Assembly (NCBI GenBank): GCA_009823505.1 | Contig: VZQC01000348.1 | Coordinates: 910,858 to 974,857 of the forward strand | DNA from: Rhizomys pruinosus | Taxonomy: Eukaryota; Chordata; Mammalia; Rodentia; Spalacidae | Length of the DNA: 64,000 bases | Direction: 5' to 3' | Shown: one piece after another, positions 23,611 to 35,841 of the stretch | Layout: each line of letters begins with the position of its first letter | How positions within the stretch are numbered: the stretch's first letter is position 1 | Translations under genes and position numbers: made by a program | The notes under the pieces: generated by a model | Seen by the model: the letters and a program-made list of their open reading frames with translations, nothing else | The model's database searches: none | What the model was told of the DNA's origin: nothing

Positions 23611-24965
23611 AAAAAAAAAAAAAAAAAAAACCGTTTGACCAATGGAACAAAACTGATGATCTAAACTTGAGCACATACAATTTCAGCCACCTCATATTTG
23701 AAAGGGGACCAAGAAGATACCAGGGGAGGAAAGACAACATCTTCAGCAAGTGGGTGTGGCAAAACTGGATCACCACTTGTAGAAGAAGGAAATTAAAACC
23801 CTACCTCCTCTCTCCCTTTACAAAAGTCAACTCCCGATGGATCAAAGGCTTCAACGTGAAACCTCAAACTCGGAAGTAAAAGTTGGCAGCAGAATAAAGC
23901 AATAGGTGTAGGAAAAGACGTTCCTAAATCCGACAGCAGCTGCAACGAATTAAGGTCGACAATTGACAAATGGGACCTCATAAAACAAAAGCTTCTGTAC
24001 AGCGAAAGAAGCAATTAAGGAAGTGAAGAGAAAACCCGCAGAGTGGGAGGAAACCTTCACCGCACACACATTGGACAAAGCATTGGTTTCCAGAGTATAT
24101 AAACTACTCAAAAACAAAGAAGAAAGAAGACAAATGAAATCACTTCAAAGATGGAGCAAAGAGCCGAACAGAGGACTTCACAAGTGAGGAATTAAAATGA
24201 CTGAGAAACATCTTAAAAAGTGTTCATCATTCTCTAGTAATTAAGGAAACAATTAATTAACCATTTAAGTATCATCTCACTCCAAATAAGAACTGCTAGG
24301 ATCAAGAAAACAAATGATACCAAGTGCTGGAGAAGTTGTGGGGAAAGGGGAACACTCATCCATTGCTGGTGGGAATGTAAACTTGTACAGCCACTATGGA
24401 AAGCAGTGTGGAGAACCCTTGGAAGACTCAAAATGAGCTTACCACCTGACCCAGTCATACCACTCCTGGGTATATACCGACAAGACTCTTCTTACCCCAG
24501 AGATACATGCACAGCGATGTTTATTGCAGCTCTGTTCACAATAGCAAAAAGCTAGAACCAACCCAAATTCCTCTCAACTGATAGAGAAAATATGGTACAT
24601 CTACACAGTGAGTTCTATGCAGTAGTAAAAAAAGACAACATCCTGAACTTTGCAGGAAAATGGGTGGAACTAGAAGATATTATGTTAAGTGAAGTAACAC
24701 AGTCCCAGAAAAACAAAGGACAAATGGTATCCCTCATCTCTGGTTGCTAGCGCCAAGAACCTAGTTGTAAACATTTCTTTTTGGGGGTGATGCATATTGG
24801 AAAGAACAGCAACAACAACACCAAAAACAGAGGGGACTGCATCAAAGAACTGACTGAAAGGGTGAATCTGGTGGGGTGAGGGGTTGGGAGGGGGACAAAA
24901 GTCTGGATTCGATTTTAACATAATCTTGTACTATATATATATATATATATAAAACAATAAAAAAT
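22987..24965 (+). mobile_element. 5'-truncated L1: ORF2 3' half and 3' UTR (unit 2)
   Basis: The frame at 22982-23377 (131 codons) is the longest surviving ORF2 piece; it matches the part just after the RT core. A stop at 23375-23377, the poly(A) at 23574 and further stops end any coding. The C-terminal region and a 3' UTR with a G-rich tract (24870-24895) follow. Confidence 0.9.
23574..23631 (+). repeat. Internal poly(A) tract in L1 ORF2 (unit 2)
   Basis: An A-run of about 57 bp broken by one C, at the same site as in unit 1. Confidence 0.95.
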
Positions 24966-25316
24966 GAAAAAATAAATAATTGAAAAAATGAAGTTATTTA
25001 ATAAGTAATATAATTAGTTCATATACACATATGAGTTTACAATGATGATAATTTAATTTTTCACAATTTCATAGATATATTCAGTGTATTGTGAGCACAT
25101 TCAGTCCATTAGCCTGTTATTCTATTCTCACTCCTTTAATTTCCACTGGGCAAAATTGACACATTGTTAAGTTAAAAACATAACATTTTTTCATTTTGTA
25201 AGCCTTTGATAATGCCACTTATTGATCACTGGGAATTTTATCTGAAACCTGCACTGGCTATATTCAGAAGATGAAGGCTAAGTAACAGAACAAATGAAAC
25301 CCATGAACTCTGGCTT

Positions 25317-28300
25317 CTAACTGCTGAAATGGCAGTGAATAGCATGGTACAGGAAAGTGAGCAATTTCCAGTCACAGAAAGAATTTTTTCTTAGAGACTG
25401 CCTCCATTAATTCCAGTTCTAACATTAGGAAAACTATTTGATTTTTCAGCCTTTGGAAAAAAAAAAAAACCCTGATACAGCTTTCTATATGTGCTCAAAT
25501 TGTACAAAACAGATCCACGGAACCCTGGAATCTAGCAGATGCAGTTGACACGCCAGGAAAACATAATAGATGTGTCAAGATGGACAATTCTAAATCCAGT
25601 CGTACTTGAGCACAGCTATGTGAACATTGCCTTATCACCATTTTGAGGAGGTGAACATCTCTATAGTAATAACTAACTTTTGCCTGACACACAGTAAGCA
25701 CTCAGTGCATTTGAGCTATTTTCTGATGCAGAATATTTACATTCTGTTATACTGCCTCTGCCTTATAGAAATGTTCTGAAACAGAAATCATCCTCTGTCA
25801 CCCTCCATGATTTATTGTTATTAATAGTTCTGATAAATAGATTTGAAGTTGGAGATAGTTTGAAAAACTTATACTATTGCACATAGGCAAATATTGCTTT
25901 CACTACTTCCTTAATGTTAAAATTTATGCAAACATATGGTTTGCTTGTCAACTTAGGATTTGTATGAAAAGCTTCATATGGAAGTTACTGCTGCAGGTAC
26001 AGGCAATGACTCTGGGAGAATGACTTGGAAAGGTAAAGTAAGTATGCTGTAAAAATGTCATTGTGCAAATCCATGAAAGGGAAACCTGGAGTAGAAGAGA
26101 AGCAAAAAGAGGAATGAACGAGCAAGAGCCGAAATGTCTGGCGTTATGCTCATTTTCCTAAACGCTTTCATTAATTCATCTGTTTTTTGCATTTGTTTGG
26201 AATCTTTAATGAATCTGTCTAGGACACTTTCATGATTTGTGTTTTGATGGAAAACAAAGAAAAGCGCTGAAAACCATATCTGTTCTATTCGAACTCACTG
26301 TGATCTGGACTCTCCACGGAGAAATCAAAGGCTGGGAATGTGAGCAATTCTCTGAGTAATGCAGCAGAAGTGCCTAGCCAGATGTGAATTTGAAACCTGC
26401 ACCTGCTGCTCTGTTATTGAACATGGCATAAAATTTCACAGATTTTCATTTGAAGCTCAAAAGGCATATACCACTGCTGACATCTGGATTGTAGAAGTGT
26501 CCAAACCAATTGTAAAATACAGCTTCCTGGTGGCCCAGGTGAGAGCAACAGAAACAATCTTCTTGCTTCCCTTTGAAACATAAACACCACGCATGCAAAT
26601 CTGTGGCAGTTGTTTCTCATTAGTTGTCCCAGATTTAGCCCAGAAGTGAAAAGAAATGTTGTCATTGTTGTCATTTTCCTTTTTTCTTTTATTCTGGGAG
26701 TTAAATTAGTAAAAAAAAGAATCAAATATTTTACCAGACTAGATAAAATTATTCATTTCAAAAGATAAAGCTGCAAAAGCTTGAAGATCTTAATAGGCTT
26801 CATTTCTGTTTCTAAAGTATCAAACACTACTTTGTTTCATAAAATAGAATCAAAGTATTAGAAAAGGTCAGGGGTACTGGTCAGTATTATAGACAAAGAC
26901 TCAAGTGAGTAGAAAGAGCTTAAGTGTATTGGTATTTCAAAGTTAATAGCTATGTAAATAGTTCACAAGGTGACATAAAAAGTAGTTAGGAGAAGGTTAC
27001 ATCTGGTTATCCTTTTGTTAGGATTAAGGCAGTAATAGTTTATCATACTCATCAAAATAGACATACTTGAAATGTATCTACTGCACATGTTTTCAGATCT
27101 GTTCAGGCTTGATAGCATCTTCCTCTAAGAGTAAGGTCAGCAACTTTCTCCTCTCTGAATTCAGCAAGACCTGCTGAGATTCTTTCCTAATGTTGAACTA
27201 CTTCTGACACATTAGTATTCTTTGTTGTAGTGGGTATATTTACCTATAATATTAACAAAGGTTATCATATTGAAAATATGTGGACTAAAAATCAAAATTA
27301 TGAGTATATATTTCCTATAATTGAATTAAAATTCCCTATTCTTAATTTTTTAGTACAGTTTTGAAAGATTTCCCAGAAAGTTTAGTTTATTAATGAACTT
27401 TTCTCTCAGTGTCGCATTTAAGTGCACTAAAAGACAGACTATAATTGGGCTATAAATTATTTTCACTTACAATATGATAGGCATTTGAAGCATGAATGGT
27501 TGAACACATTCCTGAGTGGAGATAACAGATGTTTATTTGAACTCTCTAAACTAAATTTATCATGATGTCAATAAGGTAATTACATTTGGGCTCCACAGTG
27601 CATCACAGGGACTGAACGCTTTATATTTTACCAACATTATGTAGTCTATGTTTTCACTGTAAATGCAATCCTAAAAATTTACAGCTTACTAATGAATATA
27701 CATGGAGGTAGCTTGAAATTAAGTTAGTAAAACAAAGAATGATTGTGTACAATGGTTTTACAAATGTTCAAAATGTACGGATATCCAAATAAAATTAAAT
27801 ATTAATTATATTTTATAAATATATTTGCTAGAATTACATTATTTGAACATTAATAATTGTTCAGGGCATATATTCTAGAAATTTCTTTGACACCCGAGTT
27901 TCATTTTAATATTCAGTGACATAGAAATGATGACAGTTTAAATAAATTAATAAATGTATTAATTTCTCATCTCTGAATTTTTTTGTATGAATAGAAAACT
28001 AAATGACAGAGCAGGTTTCATCTTACCAAAATCTATTCGATTAAAAAATGGGAGCAAAAAATGATGAATAAAGATTATTTGTTTTGTACTTGAAACTGTC
28101 CTCCCTCTTTTCAAGATAATCTTTTACTCCTTTGGAAATATGACAGTTTCCTTCCAGACCAACGATGAACAAAGCAAATTTTAATTCATGTGGTTTGTGA
28201 ATAGGACACTCTTACCACTAGTCTGTAATCGTATGAGTGGCTTTTCTTCAGGCGAACTGGAGGGTTGCTCCACAAGAATCTCTGCTCATCATTCTCTCAC

Positions 28301-28510
28301 CTTTCACACTGTTCCTTCACAATATTTCTCTCTCCACACTGGTGCTTTGACTCAGTGTTTTATTTCAAAATGAATTTTTCAGTCTCTTACAATTAATGCT
28401 ATCTCTTTGACCCCACTTACAATAAACAAGCTCCATTCCCAGGTAAAATTTATTGTGTAAACATACCCTGAATATCATTTCTCAGTGAAAACAAATTATC
28501 TTGTTTTCTT
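25317..28510. other. Longest repeat-poor intergenic stretch
   Basis: No SINE, L1 or LTR signature recognised over ~3.2 kb, apart from a short A-run at 25458. There is no convincing ORF. The 74-codon frame at 26359-26583 begins right after a TGA two codons upstream and lacks a recognisable domain. A possible acceptor/donor pair bounds 26223-26538 (see findings). Confidence 0.6.
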
Positions 28511-28511
28511 A

Positions 28512-28728
28512 TTTTTTTTTTTTTTACTTTATATGTGAATGAGTGTATTCCTTGCATGTGTGTAAGTACACCCATGTCCTCCAATGCCAATGGTCAGAAG
28601 AGAGTGTCTGATCATCTGTAACTGGAGATACTGACCATTGTTAGCTGCCATGCCGGTGCTGGGAACTGAACCAGGGTCATCTGCGAGAACAGGCAGTGCT
28701 CTAACGGCTGAGCCATCTCTCCAGCCCC
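28512..28728 (-). mobile_element. B3 SINE
   Basis: The T-run at 28510-28524 is the complement of the tail, and the copy ends 'gccatctctccagcccc'. It is moderately diverged across the middle. Confidence 0.88.
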
Positions 28729-29323
28729 TGCTTTCTAGTTTTAAGTTAACTAAAGGTTAAGAAGGCAAGAAATTCTGGGTCTTCTCCATTCCTTTACTTT
28801 ATATATTTCTTTGGTTTTCTTTTCTATCAGCATCACATAAAACACTAAGTGATGAGAAATAAAATGAAAGTAATGTTTAAAAATGAAAAGAAAAATAAGA
28901 AAAAAATGTTCTTTATGGTTAAGGCAAAAGCTGGTACACTCATTGCCAATACACAATGCAGAAAGCCCAGTTAATTGCAATGCCTTCACAATTTACTAAG
29001 GATCAAGTTACACAGTTCTTCTATATTTAAAAATTTCAAACTTGACTGCAGTTTCTTTTACTGTATGGAAATAAAAACCTTTATGCTTTGACAAAAAATA
29101 TTTTAAAAGCTTTGAAAATTCCAGATGAAAGCAGTTGATTAATAACTAAAATTTGGCCCAATTCTTACTGTTCCTAGAGTTCAGAGGTTGTATCAATCAT
29201 AATACGCCCTCTTACAATAATGAAAAGCATTGCTTTGGTAAACAAATTCACCAAATTTGATAGGTCATAAATATGCAATATTGAACACAAAATGATAATA
29301 TTGGTAAAAGAATAGAGTTTATA
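28729..29323. other. Intergenic, nothing recognised
   Basis: AT-rich, no placed repeat. Confidence 0.55.
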
Positions 29324-29342
29324 TAAAGTATTTACAGTTCAA

Positions 29343-29499
29343 AAGCCAGGTGTGGTGGCGCACGCCTTTAATTCCAGCACTTGGGAGTCAGAGGCTGGTG
29401 GATCTCTGTGAGTTCAAGGCCAGCCTGGTCTACAGAGTGAGTTCCAGGTCAGCTAGGACTAAAGGGAGACCCCGTCTCAAAAAAAGACCCCCCCCAAAT
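29343..29499 (+). mobile_element. B1 SINE with 19-bp target-site duplication
   Basis: Well-preserved B1 with the 7SL-derived A-box region (gtggtggcgcacgcc) and B-box region (gagttcaaggcc). It is flanked by perfect copies of taaagtatttacagttcaa at 29324-29342 and 29500-29518. Confidence 0.95.
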
Positions 29500-29518
29500 T
29501 AAAGTATTTACAGTTCAA

Positions 29519-30288
29519 GTCTAGTAACAATAATACATACATAATATATGTATAAATGGTAAAACCTTAGATGAATTAAAGTGATATTTCAAAAATCAGT
29601 ACTGGTTTTATAGGATAATGTGACTAAGTACTATTCCTTAAAATTGTTAAGATTCAAGTTAGTGGTAAAGATATGAGTACTTGTTTTACTATATTCTAAT
29701 ATAAATAATATGCATTAATTGTAGCATTTTATAGACATTTGATCATATCTGAAATATTTTGATAGTGAGGTGATTTCCTGACCAAAGTAATATATAAATT
29801 ATATTTCTTATATAATTGTTTTATATGTCTTCTTAAATAATATACATTTTATGTTCCCTTATCCTAAGAGCTTAAATAAATGTATGTAGTTAGTAAATGT
29901 TTCAAAAATAATTAATGAAGATAAGGCCAACTGTAAAGAATGATTGAATGAATTGTTACCGAGTAAAATGGAACCATATTTTCTTTGCAATTCTCATAGA
30001 AATTTGCCTAATGTAGATAGAGTACAAATCAAAATTTGTAAATGCAGTGATGAAATACAATATAATATACATGTACCTAGATATATTCATATCAATATAA
30101 TATATAGGACTTTTTTCAGAATAAGTTCAGATAACAAATCAGAAACATGATTTCACGTTATTTATTTAAAAATGATATCTATTATATAATTGCCCTCATA
30201 TATTATAGGTATTTTTAAAATAAATTTTGGTATTTGCAATAGTATCTTCTTGTAGGATCAATGTACATATATAGAAAAAGATGAATAT
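29519..30288. other. Intergenic, nothing recognised
   Basis: Very AT-rich, no repeat placed. Confidence 0.55.
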
Positions 30289-30512
30289 GGGGCTGGAGAG
30301 ATGGCTCAGTGGTTAAGAGAACTGGATACTCTTGCATAGGACCTGCTTTTAGCTCCCACATCCACATACCAGTTAACAAGTGCCCATAATTCCAGTTCCA
30401 GGCAATCTGACACCGTCTTCTGATTTCTGAGGGCATTGCACATCATGGGTACACTTACATACATTCAGGCAATGCACTCATACACACAGAACAAAACTTT
30501 AAAAAAAGAAGT
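30289..30512 (+). mobile_element. B3 SINE
   Basis: Starts 'ggggctggagagatggctca' with a clear tRNA-like head, followed by the B3 body and an A-rich end. Confidence 0.92.
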
Positions 30513-30599
30513 ATTATTTAAATAAAGATAAAAGTGAATATAGAATTTAACTTTGTATATTTATAGTAATAAAACAGTAAATTCTTATATTAAACCTCA

Positions 30600-31110
30600 C
30601 CAGTCCATGTCTTAGGGAACGTGGTGGAAGGAGTGGAAAGATTGTAAGAATCATGGTTGGTGCATGAAAATAAAGAAACAGCCTTTCAGGGAACTTGCTC
30701 CTGTGAACTTGTAGCAGTACTGACAGCAAGCACAAGGCCCATACTCACTCCTTGAGACAAAAAGTCCATATAGAATTGGAGAAATGGAAAAGAGTCCCTA
30801 AACTTAGCCAAAGAACTATTGGCTTCTAATTACTGCTGGGTGAGGGAGAGTTGATCTTTAAGAGAATGATTCTAGACAAGCTAAGCTCCATTGGTGAACT
30901 TGTGTCAAGGGACATTGAGGTACAAAAGTTTGACTCACTAGGCCTTTGCACACATGACACAATGCACGAAATCCAGGGGGAAAATTATAGGGGTTGTGGG
31001 TGGGGGCTAAATTCTAAATACGATTAAGATGTATCTTATGAATTGCAGAAAGACTCAGTAAAATATACCTTGAAAATAATAAAACTGAGAAAATAAAAAT
31101 ACTATATGGG
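30600..31110 (+). mobile_element. Old L1 3' UTR
   Basis: Successive phrases resemble the murine L1 3' UTR: 'gtggaaagattgtaagaatc', 'gccaaagaactattggcttc', 'gctgggtgagggagag', and a final G-rich tract (30990-31010) before an A-rich end. It is diverged, and no ORF2 is attached. Confidence 0.6.
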
Positions 31111-31397
31111 AAGTTGTTTTCTTACATGAGAGATCTTTAAGAAGTTTATATTTCATGAAAGTTATACAGGTATAATGTACTTTTTCTGTCCCTATCCAAA
31201 TTTAGTAGAAATACACTTAATTTCAATAATAAATTATGGGTTTACAGTGTACAAAGCAAAATTGCTTGCAATCAATTGAAAGAAATTAGGTTTGCTTATG
31301 AAAGAAAACTCATGTGTGCATTGCCAAGAATGTTGACATTACCTTGTTGGTTTTAAAATGATTGTGAGTAAAATTTTTTGCCTTTATCTAAAAATCC

Positions 31398-31482
31398 ACA
31401 TACATTCATTCATTCATTCATTCATACATGCATACATACATACATATGCATGCACGCACGCACCCACACACATACATGCACA
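31398..31482. repeat. (CATT)n/(CATA)n simple repeat
   Basis: Tetranucleotide units shift from CATT to CATA and then to CACG/CACA variants. Confidence 0.9.
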
Positions 31483-31544
31483 CAATATTGATAACAGTAA
31501 ATTGGGACACTGCCTTAGGTAGTTTAGAACTGCATAATAGAAAC

Positions 31545-31695
31545 TCAGCTTGATGTAGTAGCACATGTCTGCTCTCCTAACACATGAGATGCTGATCCAC
31601 AGGAGGATTAGGATTTCAAGTTATTCTGGGCTACACAGTGATTTTGGAGTCCAGCCTGAGTGACAAGACACCTTGTTTCATGAAGAAAAACAAAT
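31545..31695 (+). mobile_element. Degraded B1 SINE
   Basis: The order 'gatgtagtagcacatgtctg', 'ttctgggctacacagtgatt', 'gacaagacaccttgtttcat' is that of an old B1 or B1 monomer. Confidence 0.6.
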
Positions 31696-33084
31696 GGCTG
31701 TGAACATTTCCCAACTGACATCTGCTACTAACTAGATGTTCCTGGTACAAGTGTATATGCCCAGAGAGTCAACCTTCCCAGTAAGGTCTGGGAGAGCTGT
31801 CCTGAAAAGAAACGTGTGTGGTCATGTTCAAAAATTACAGTGTGTAAGAGAAAGATACTGAATCTCCCAGATTGACTGCTTCAGAAGCTTATTACTTATT
31901 AACGTAGATTGTTCTTTGCACTCCTGCATTCTTTAGTTATAAGATAATGCTTCCTTGGTATATGTTTCATTAGCCTTTTGCTACTTTTATGTCTTTAAAT
32001 CTGATTTCTCTAAGTAAAACATGGTTTTGATGATTACATATTGTGAAATTACAAACATGACTCACTACAGAATCTTGGTTATTACATCTTTATTTATCTT
32101 AAAGATAAAAACATGATTATTCTTTTTATACTGAAATGTGAAACCTTGTAGTTATTAAGGGACTCTTTTGTAAGTTGCTAATTATTTGACTCACACATCC
32201 CAGAATCCAGAATGCTCTGTGCTGCTAGAATTCACCACAGTACTTTTACCTTATGCTCCTTCTTCTTCACCACTGTTCATCCACTGCTGTGATTGCAACA
32301 GGGTGTAGGAGGGAAATGAATTATGGAGAGGCACCAGAGTGATTTGGGTCTCATCTGAATTCCCATCCTGTCAGCCCTGCCTTTGCTGATTTGAGGTGAA
32401 AATCCTGGTTCCTGTGCAAAGGTGAGACCCTCAGCCACAACTAAATTAAAAATTAAATGTAAAAATGTCTAACCCAAGCCAAAAAAAGTAACTATATTGA
32501 AAGCTGAAGGACTAGAGAGCATTTTGTTTCCCACAGAAGAAGAGTGAGCCACAATTAAAACATTAAAAAGTACAGAGATTCACTGAAGAAGCATATGTTG
32601 TGCCTACTTACTTCATGAAATAAAAAGAAAACTACAAGTCTCTAAGGAAAGCAAGCTATAGAGTTGTTTGTTATATTTTTAATTATATAACCACTCACAA
32701 ATATCCTCAGATTACTATGAATTACAAATCCCTTCCACTTCAAATGTAACACTATGTTAAAATGATCCTGACTTGGTAAAATAAGTTATGTTTATATTAT
32801 TCATCTTACATATCTCCCCCTACTCCTCCTATTCCTATTCTCCTCCTCCTCCTTCTCATGCCTCCCCCACCCCACCCCACCCCACCCAGCCTCCTAACCC
32901 ATTCCTCCTTATTTTATAACTACGATTATCTTTGCATTATTATTACTTATATGTTTTCTGGTCATTTGAATCTAAGGTAGTTGTGAAGCACTTAAAAAAT
33001 TCTTTAATGTGGCATTCTATGATGAGGCATGTCCAATCACTCACTTCATCCAATAAATTATATGTACTTATTGTAATAGAAAAG
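31696..33084. other. Intergenic with a pyrimidine-rich tract
   Basis: No gene found. 32812-32893 is a C/T-rich tract ending in repeats of CCCCA, possibly the complement of an L1 G-rich tract but without other L1 sequence. Confidence 0.5.
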
Positions 33085-34345
33085 AACCTTTAAAAAGCAC
33101 TTTTACTGAGTTTTTGTGCATTGTATAGAATAGATCTTATTCAAATTTAGACACGATTCCCAATATGCACCACCTCTGGTAGGACCCCTCACAGGATTTA
33201 ATTCATTCTGTCATATATGTTAAGTCCAATCTGGTCAAGAATTTGTACCCATATGTCCCCTAGTGCAAGTTCATCCACTGGAGTCAAGTCCTTTTCTTTC
33301 ATGTTTCCATTTTTATTTTATGTTTCCAAATGTAAAATAGTCAAGATTCTTTTTTTTAATTTTTTATGTGTATGAATGTATTGTCTACATGTAGGTTGGT
33401 GCACCTGTGTCTTGCAGTGCCACAGAGGTCAGAAGAGGGTGTCAGATTCCCCTGGAACTGGAGATAAAGATGGTTTTCATCCACCATGTGGGTGCTGGGA
33501 ATGGAACCCAGGTCCTCTGCAAGAGCAGTCAATGCTCTTAACTGCTGAGCCATCTCTCCAGCCCCGAAAGTCAAGATTCTTACACCAGTGAGAATGAGAC
33601 CATCTCAAGTGAGATTATGCAAAGCAGTTCAGTGTATTCAACAATTATTTCTCTTCAGCTTTTCTCCTTCAAACAATGTGATTGACAGAAAATTAGATGG
33701 CATGGGCTTGGTCGGAAAATGTCATTAAACAAAAACAATAAACAAACAAAAACACCACTTCAAAGGGCAGTTTCTACTTTCTGCAAGTCAATTTTCAATA
33801 ACATTATAAGATCTACTCTCCCAGCAGTAATCAGTTGCCAAAAGTTCTTCGTCTAGAGTTGAAGCCTACTGCCCATTCACCTTTAGCTATTCTGGATTTT
33901 TGTCTCATTGAATTGGCATAGGACCTGTGCTTTCGGTCACCACCATTGCAACCTCATACGAACAAGTTCTCAGTGTCCCAAATGCCTCTGCTTACGTTCA
34001 CACACCAACTCTGGCCCTTACGTTCTTCCACTCCTTCGCAATGGTCCCTGAGCCACAGTTGGGTGAGGTTTAATAGTGGAGTCCTATCCAGGAACAAGCA
34101 CTCTTCATTCCCTTACTCTCTAACTTTTAACCAGTTCAGGCCTTCAGTGTGTTCACTATGTTGTATGAGGAAGCTTCACTGGTGAGAGTTGACATATGCT
34201 TTATTATTCTTTCTTCCCCTGTTTTGGTATATTTCATGAGCTGTAGGTGTGGGGGATTCAGTGAAGATGTGTTACATAGGGCTGAGATAGTCTCAGACAT
34301 ATATTTTATGTGTAAACAGTTGTGGAACTCTATAGTAACCTACTA
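33085..34345 (-). mobile_element. Old L1 3' UTR, split by a B3
   Basis: It resembles 48756-49571. Shared phrases are 'tctggtcaag', 'gtcccc'/'gtccct', 'tactggagtc'/'cactggagtc', and 'aatcagttgccaa'/'aatcagttgtcaa'. The section around 34015-34060 resembles the murine L1 3' UTR complement. Frames of 79 and 67 codons across it are non-functional. Confidence 0.65.
33352..33568 (-). mobile_element. B3 SINE with 13-bp target-site duplication
   Basis: Complete minus-strand B3 flanked by agtcaagattctt at 33339-33351 and 33569-33581. It interrupts the older L1. Confidence 0.93.
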
Positions 34346-34680
34346 CGTTTGAGTTTGTTTTGTTCTTGCCTTTCCAGAAACATTAGTTGCATTGCTAATT
34401 TGTTTATGTGATCTTTCTGATTTTTAAAATGTAGGCATTTAGATCTATAAACTTCCCACTTAGGACTGTTTTTATTTTTTTTATTTTTTAAAATTTTTGG
34501 TCTTTTTGAGACAGGGTCTCCCTGTAGCCCCAGCTGTCCTGGAACTCACTCTGTAGACCAGGCTGGCCTTGAAATAACAAAGATCCACCTGCCTCTACCT
34601 CCCAAGTGCTAGGACTAAAGCCATGCACCACCATGCCTGGCTTAGGACTGTTTTTAAAATGTCCCAGAGGTTTCTCTTTT
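34346..34680 (-). mobile_element. L1 ORF2 fragment, split by a B1
   Basis: The stretch 'tgatctttctgatttttaaa', 'aggcatttagatctataaac' and, after the B1, 'aaatgtcccagaggttt' are typical of the minus strand of L1 ORF2. It is short and not contiguous with the 3' UTR next to it. Confidence 0.7.
34475..34640 (-). mobile_element. B1 SINE with 16-bp target-site duplication
   Basis: Complete minus-strand B1 between copies of cttaggactgttttta at 34459-34474 and 34641-34656. Confidence 0.94.
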
Positions 34681-34689
34681 TTTCTTTTT

Positions 34690-35660
34690 TCTCTGAATTT
34701 TTATTGAGCTTTTGTACATGTCATACAACATTTCTTATTTTTCCCTTTAATTTTATATTACTATAATACATGAATACATACCCTCCATACATATACCACA
34801 ATTACAATGTCTGAAAATAAGTGGTCAGTTAATTCTAGAGCCCATTAAGGAATTCACATTACAACAACATAGTTGCCTTCAGATAAAGATAAAAAAAATA
34901 TATATAATATTATTACTTAGTATATAGATAATACATTAATATTAACTTTTCTGCCTTGCCTTTCAACTAAGGATTTGGTGCTAGCATCCACAAATAAGGG
35001 ATACCATTTATTTTTGTTTTTGTTTTCTTCATTTGTTTTGTACGATTGTGTCCCGCCCCCCACCCTGACTGTGTTACTTCACTTAGCATAAATTGCTTCT
35101 GGGTCCATCCATTTACCTAGAAAGTTCATGATGTCATATTTCTTTACTGCTGCATAGAATTCCATTGTGTAAGATGTGTACCATATTTTCTATTGCACTC
35201 CTGGTTGGGGACACTTAGGTTGTGCTTCCAGCTCTTCACTACGTGAAGAGAGCTAATAAACAAGTGATGATTTTGCTTAATGAGTCTTTGTGAGTGCCCA
35301 GGAGTGTACAACTGGTCAGGTGGTAGGCTCATTTTCAGTTTTTTGAGAGTTCTCCACACTGCTTTACAGAGGGGTTGCATGAGTTAGCATTGCCACCCAC
35401 AGTGGATTAGTGTTCCCCTTTCTCCACAACCGCTCTAGCATTTGGTATCCTTTGTTTTCTTGATCATAGCTAGTCTTACCAGAGTAAGAAGAAATCCTGA
35501 GTTGGTTTTAAGTTGCATTTCCTTAACTATTAGTAATGTTGAATACTTTTAAGATGCTTCTCAGCCATATTTACTTCTTCATTCAAGAAGTCTCTGTTCA
35601 GCTGTTTACTCCATCTTTTGAATGGGTCTTTATATTCTGTTTTCTCCTGTTGTTTTAAAT
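34690..35660 (-). mobile_element. L1 3' end: 3' UTR and ORF2 C-terminus
   Basis: Same layout as 3298-4590: A-rich complement near 34690, 3' UTR to about 35060, then the complement of 'agtgaagtaacacag' and the decayed ORF2 C-terminal region to the B1 at 35670. Confidence 0.87.
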
Positions 35661-35669
35661 TGAATTAGT

Positions 35670-35832
35670 AATTTTTCTTTTTTTTATTTTGTCTTTTTTG
35701 AGACAGGTATCCCTGTAGCCCCAGTTGTCCTGGAATTCGCTCTGTAGAACAGGCTGGCCTTGAACTCACAAAGATCCACCTGCCTCTGCCTCCCAAGTAC
35801 TAAGACTAAAGGCGGGCACTACCACGCCTGGC
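35670..35832 (-). mobile_element. B1 SINE with target-site duplication
   Basis: Complete minus-strand B1. tgaattagt is present on both sides (35661-35669 and 35833-35841). Confidence 0.92.
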
Positions 35833-35841
35833 TGAATTAGT

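Larger units (their letters stand above)
19966..25316 (+). repeat. Large direct tandem duplication, unit 2
   Basis: Second full copy of 14223-19486. It is longer mainly because of an internal ~119-bp duplication near 20.5-20.75 kb. After 'catgaactctggc' it continues into unique sequence, which unit 1 does not. Confidence 0.93.

Noticed and set aside
26359..26583. 74-codon ORF as a coding exon
   Set aside because: A TGA lies two codons upstream and there is no recognisable domain. Only the splice-like edges keep it as a weak non-coding candidate.
30289..30370. tRNA gene
   Set aside because: The tRNA-like A/B-box arrangement is the head of a B3 SINE, and no cloverleaf is intact.
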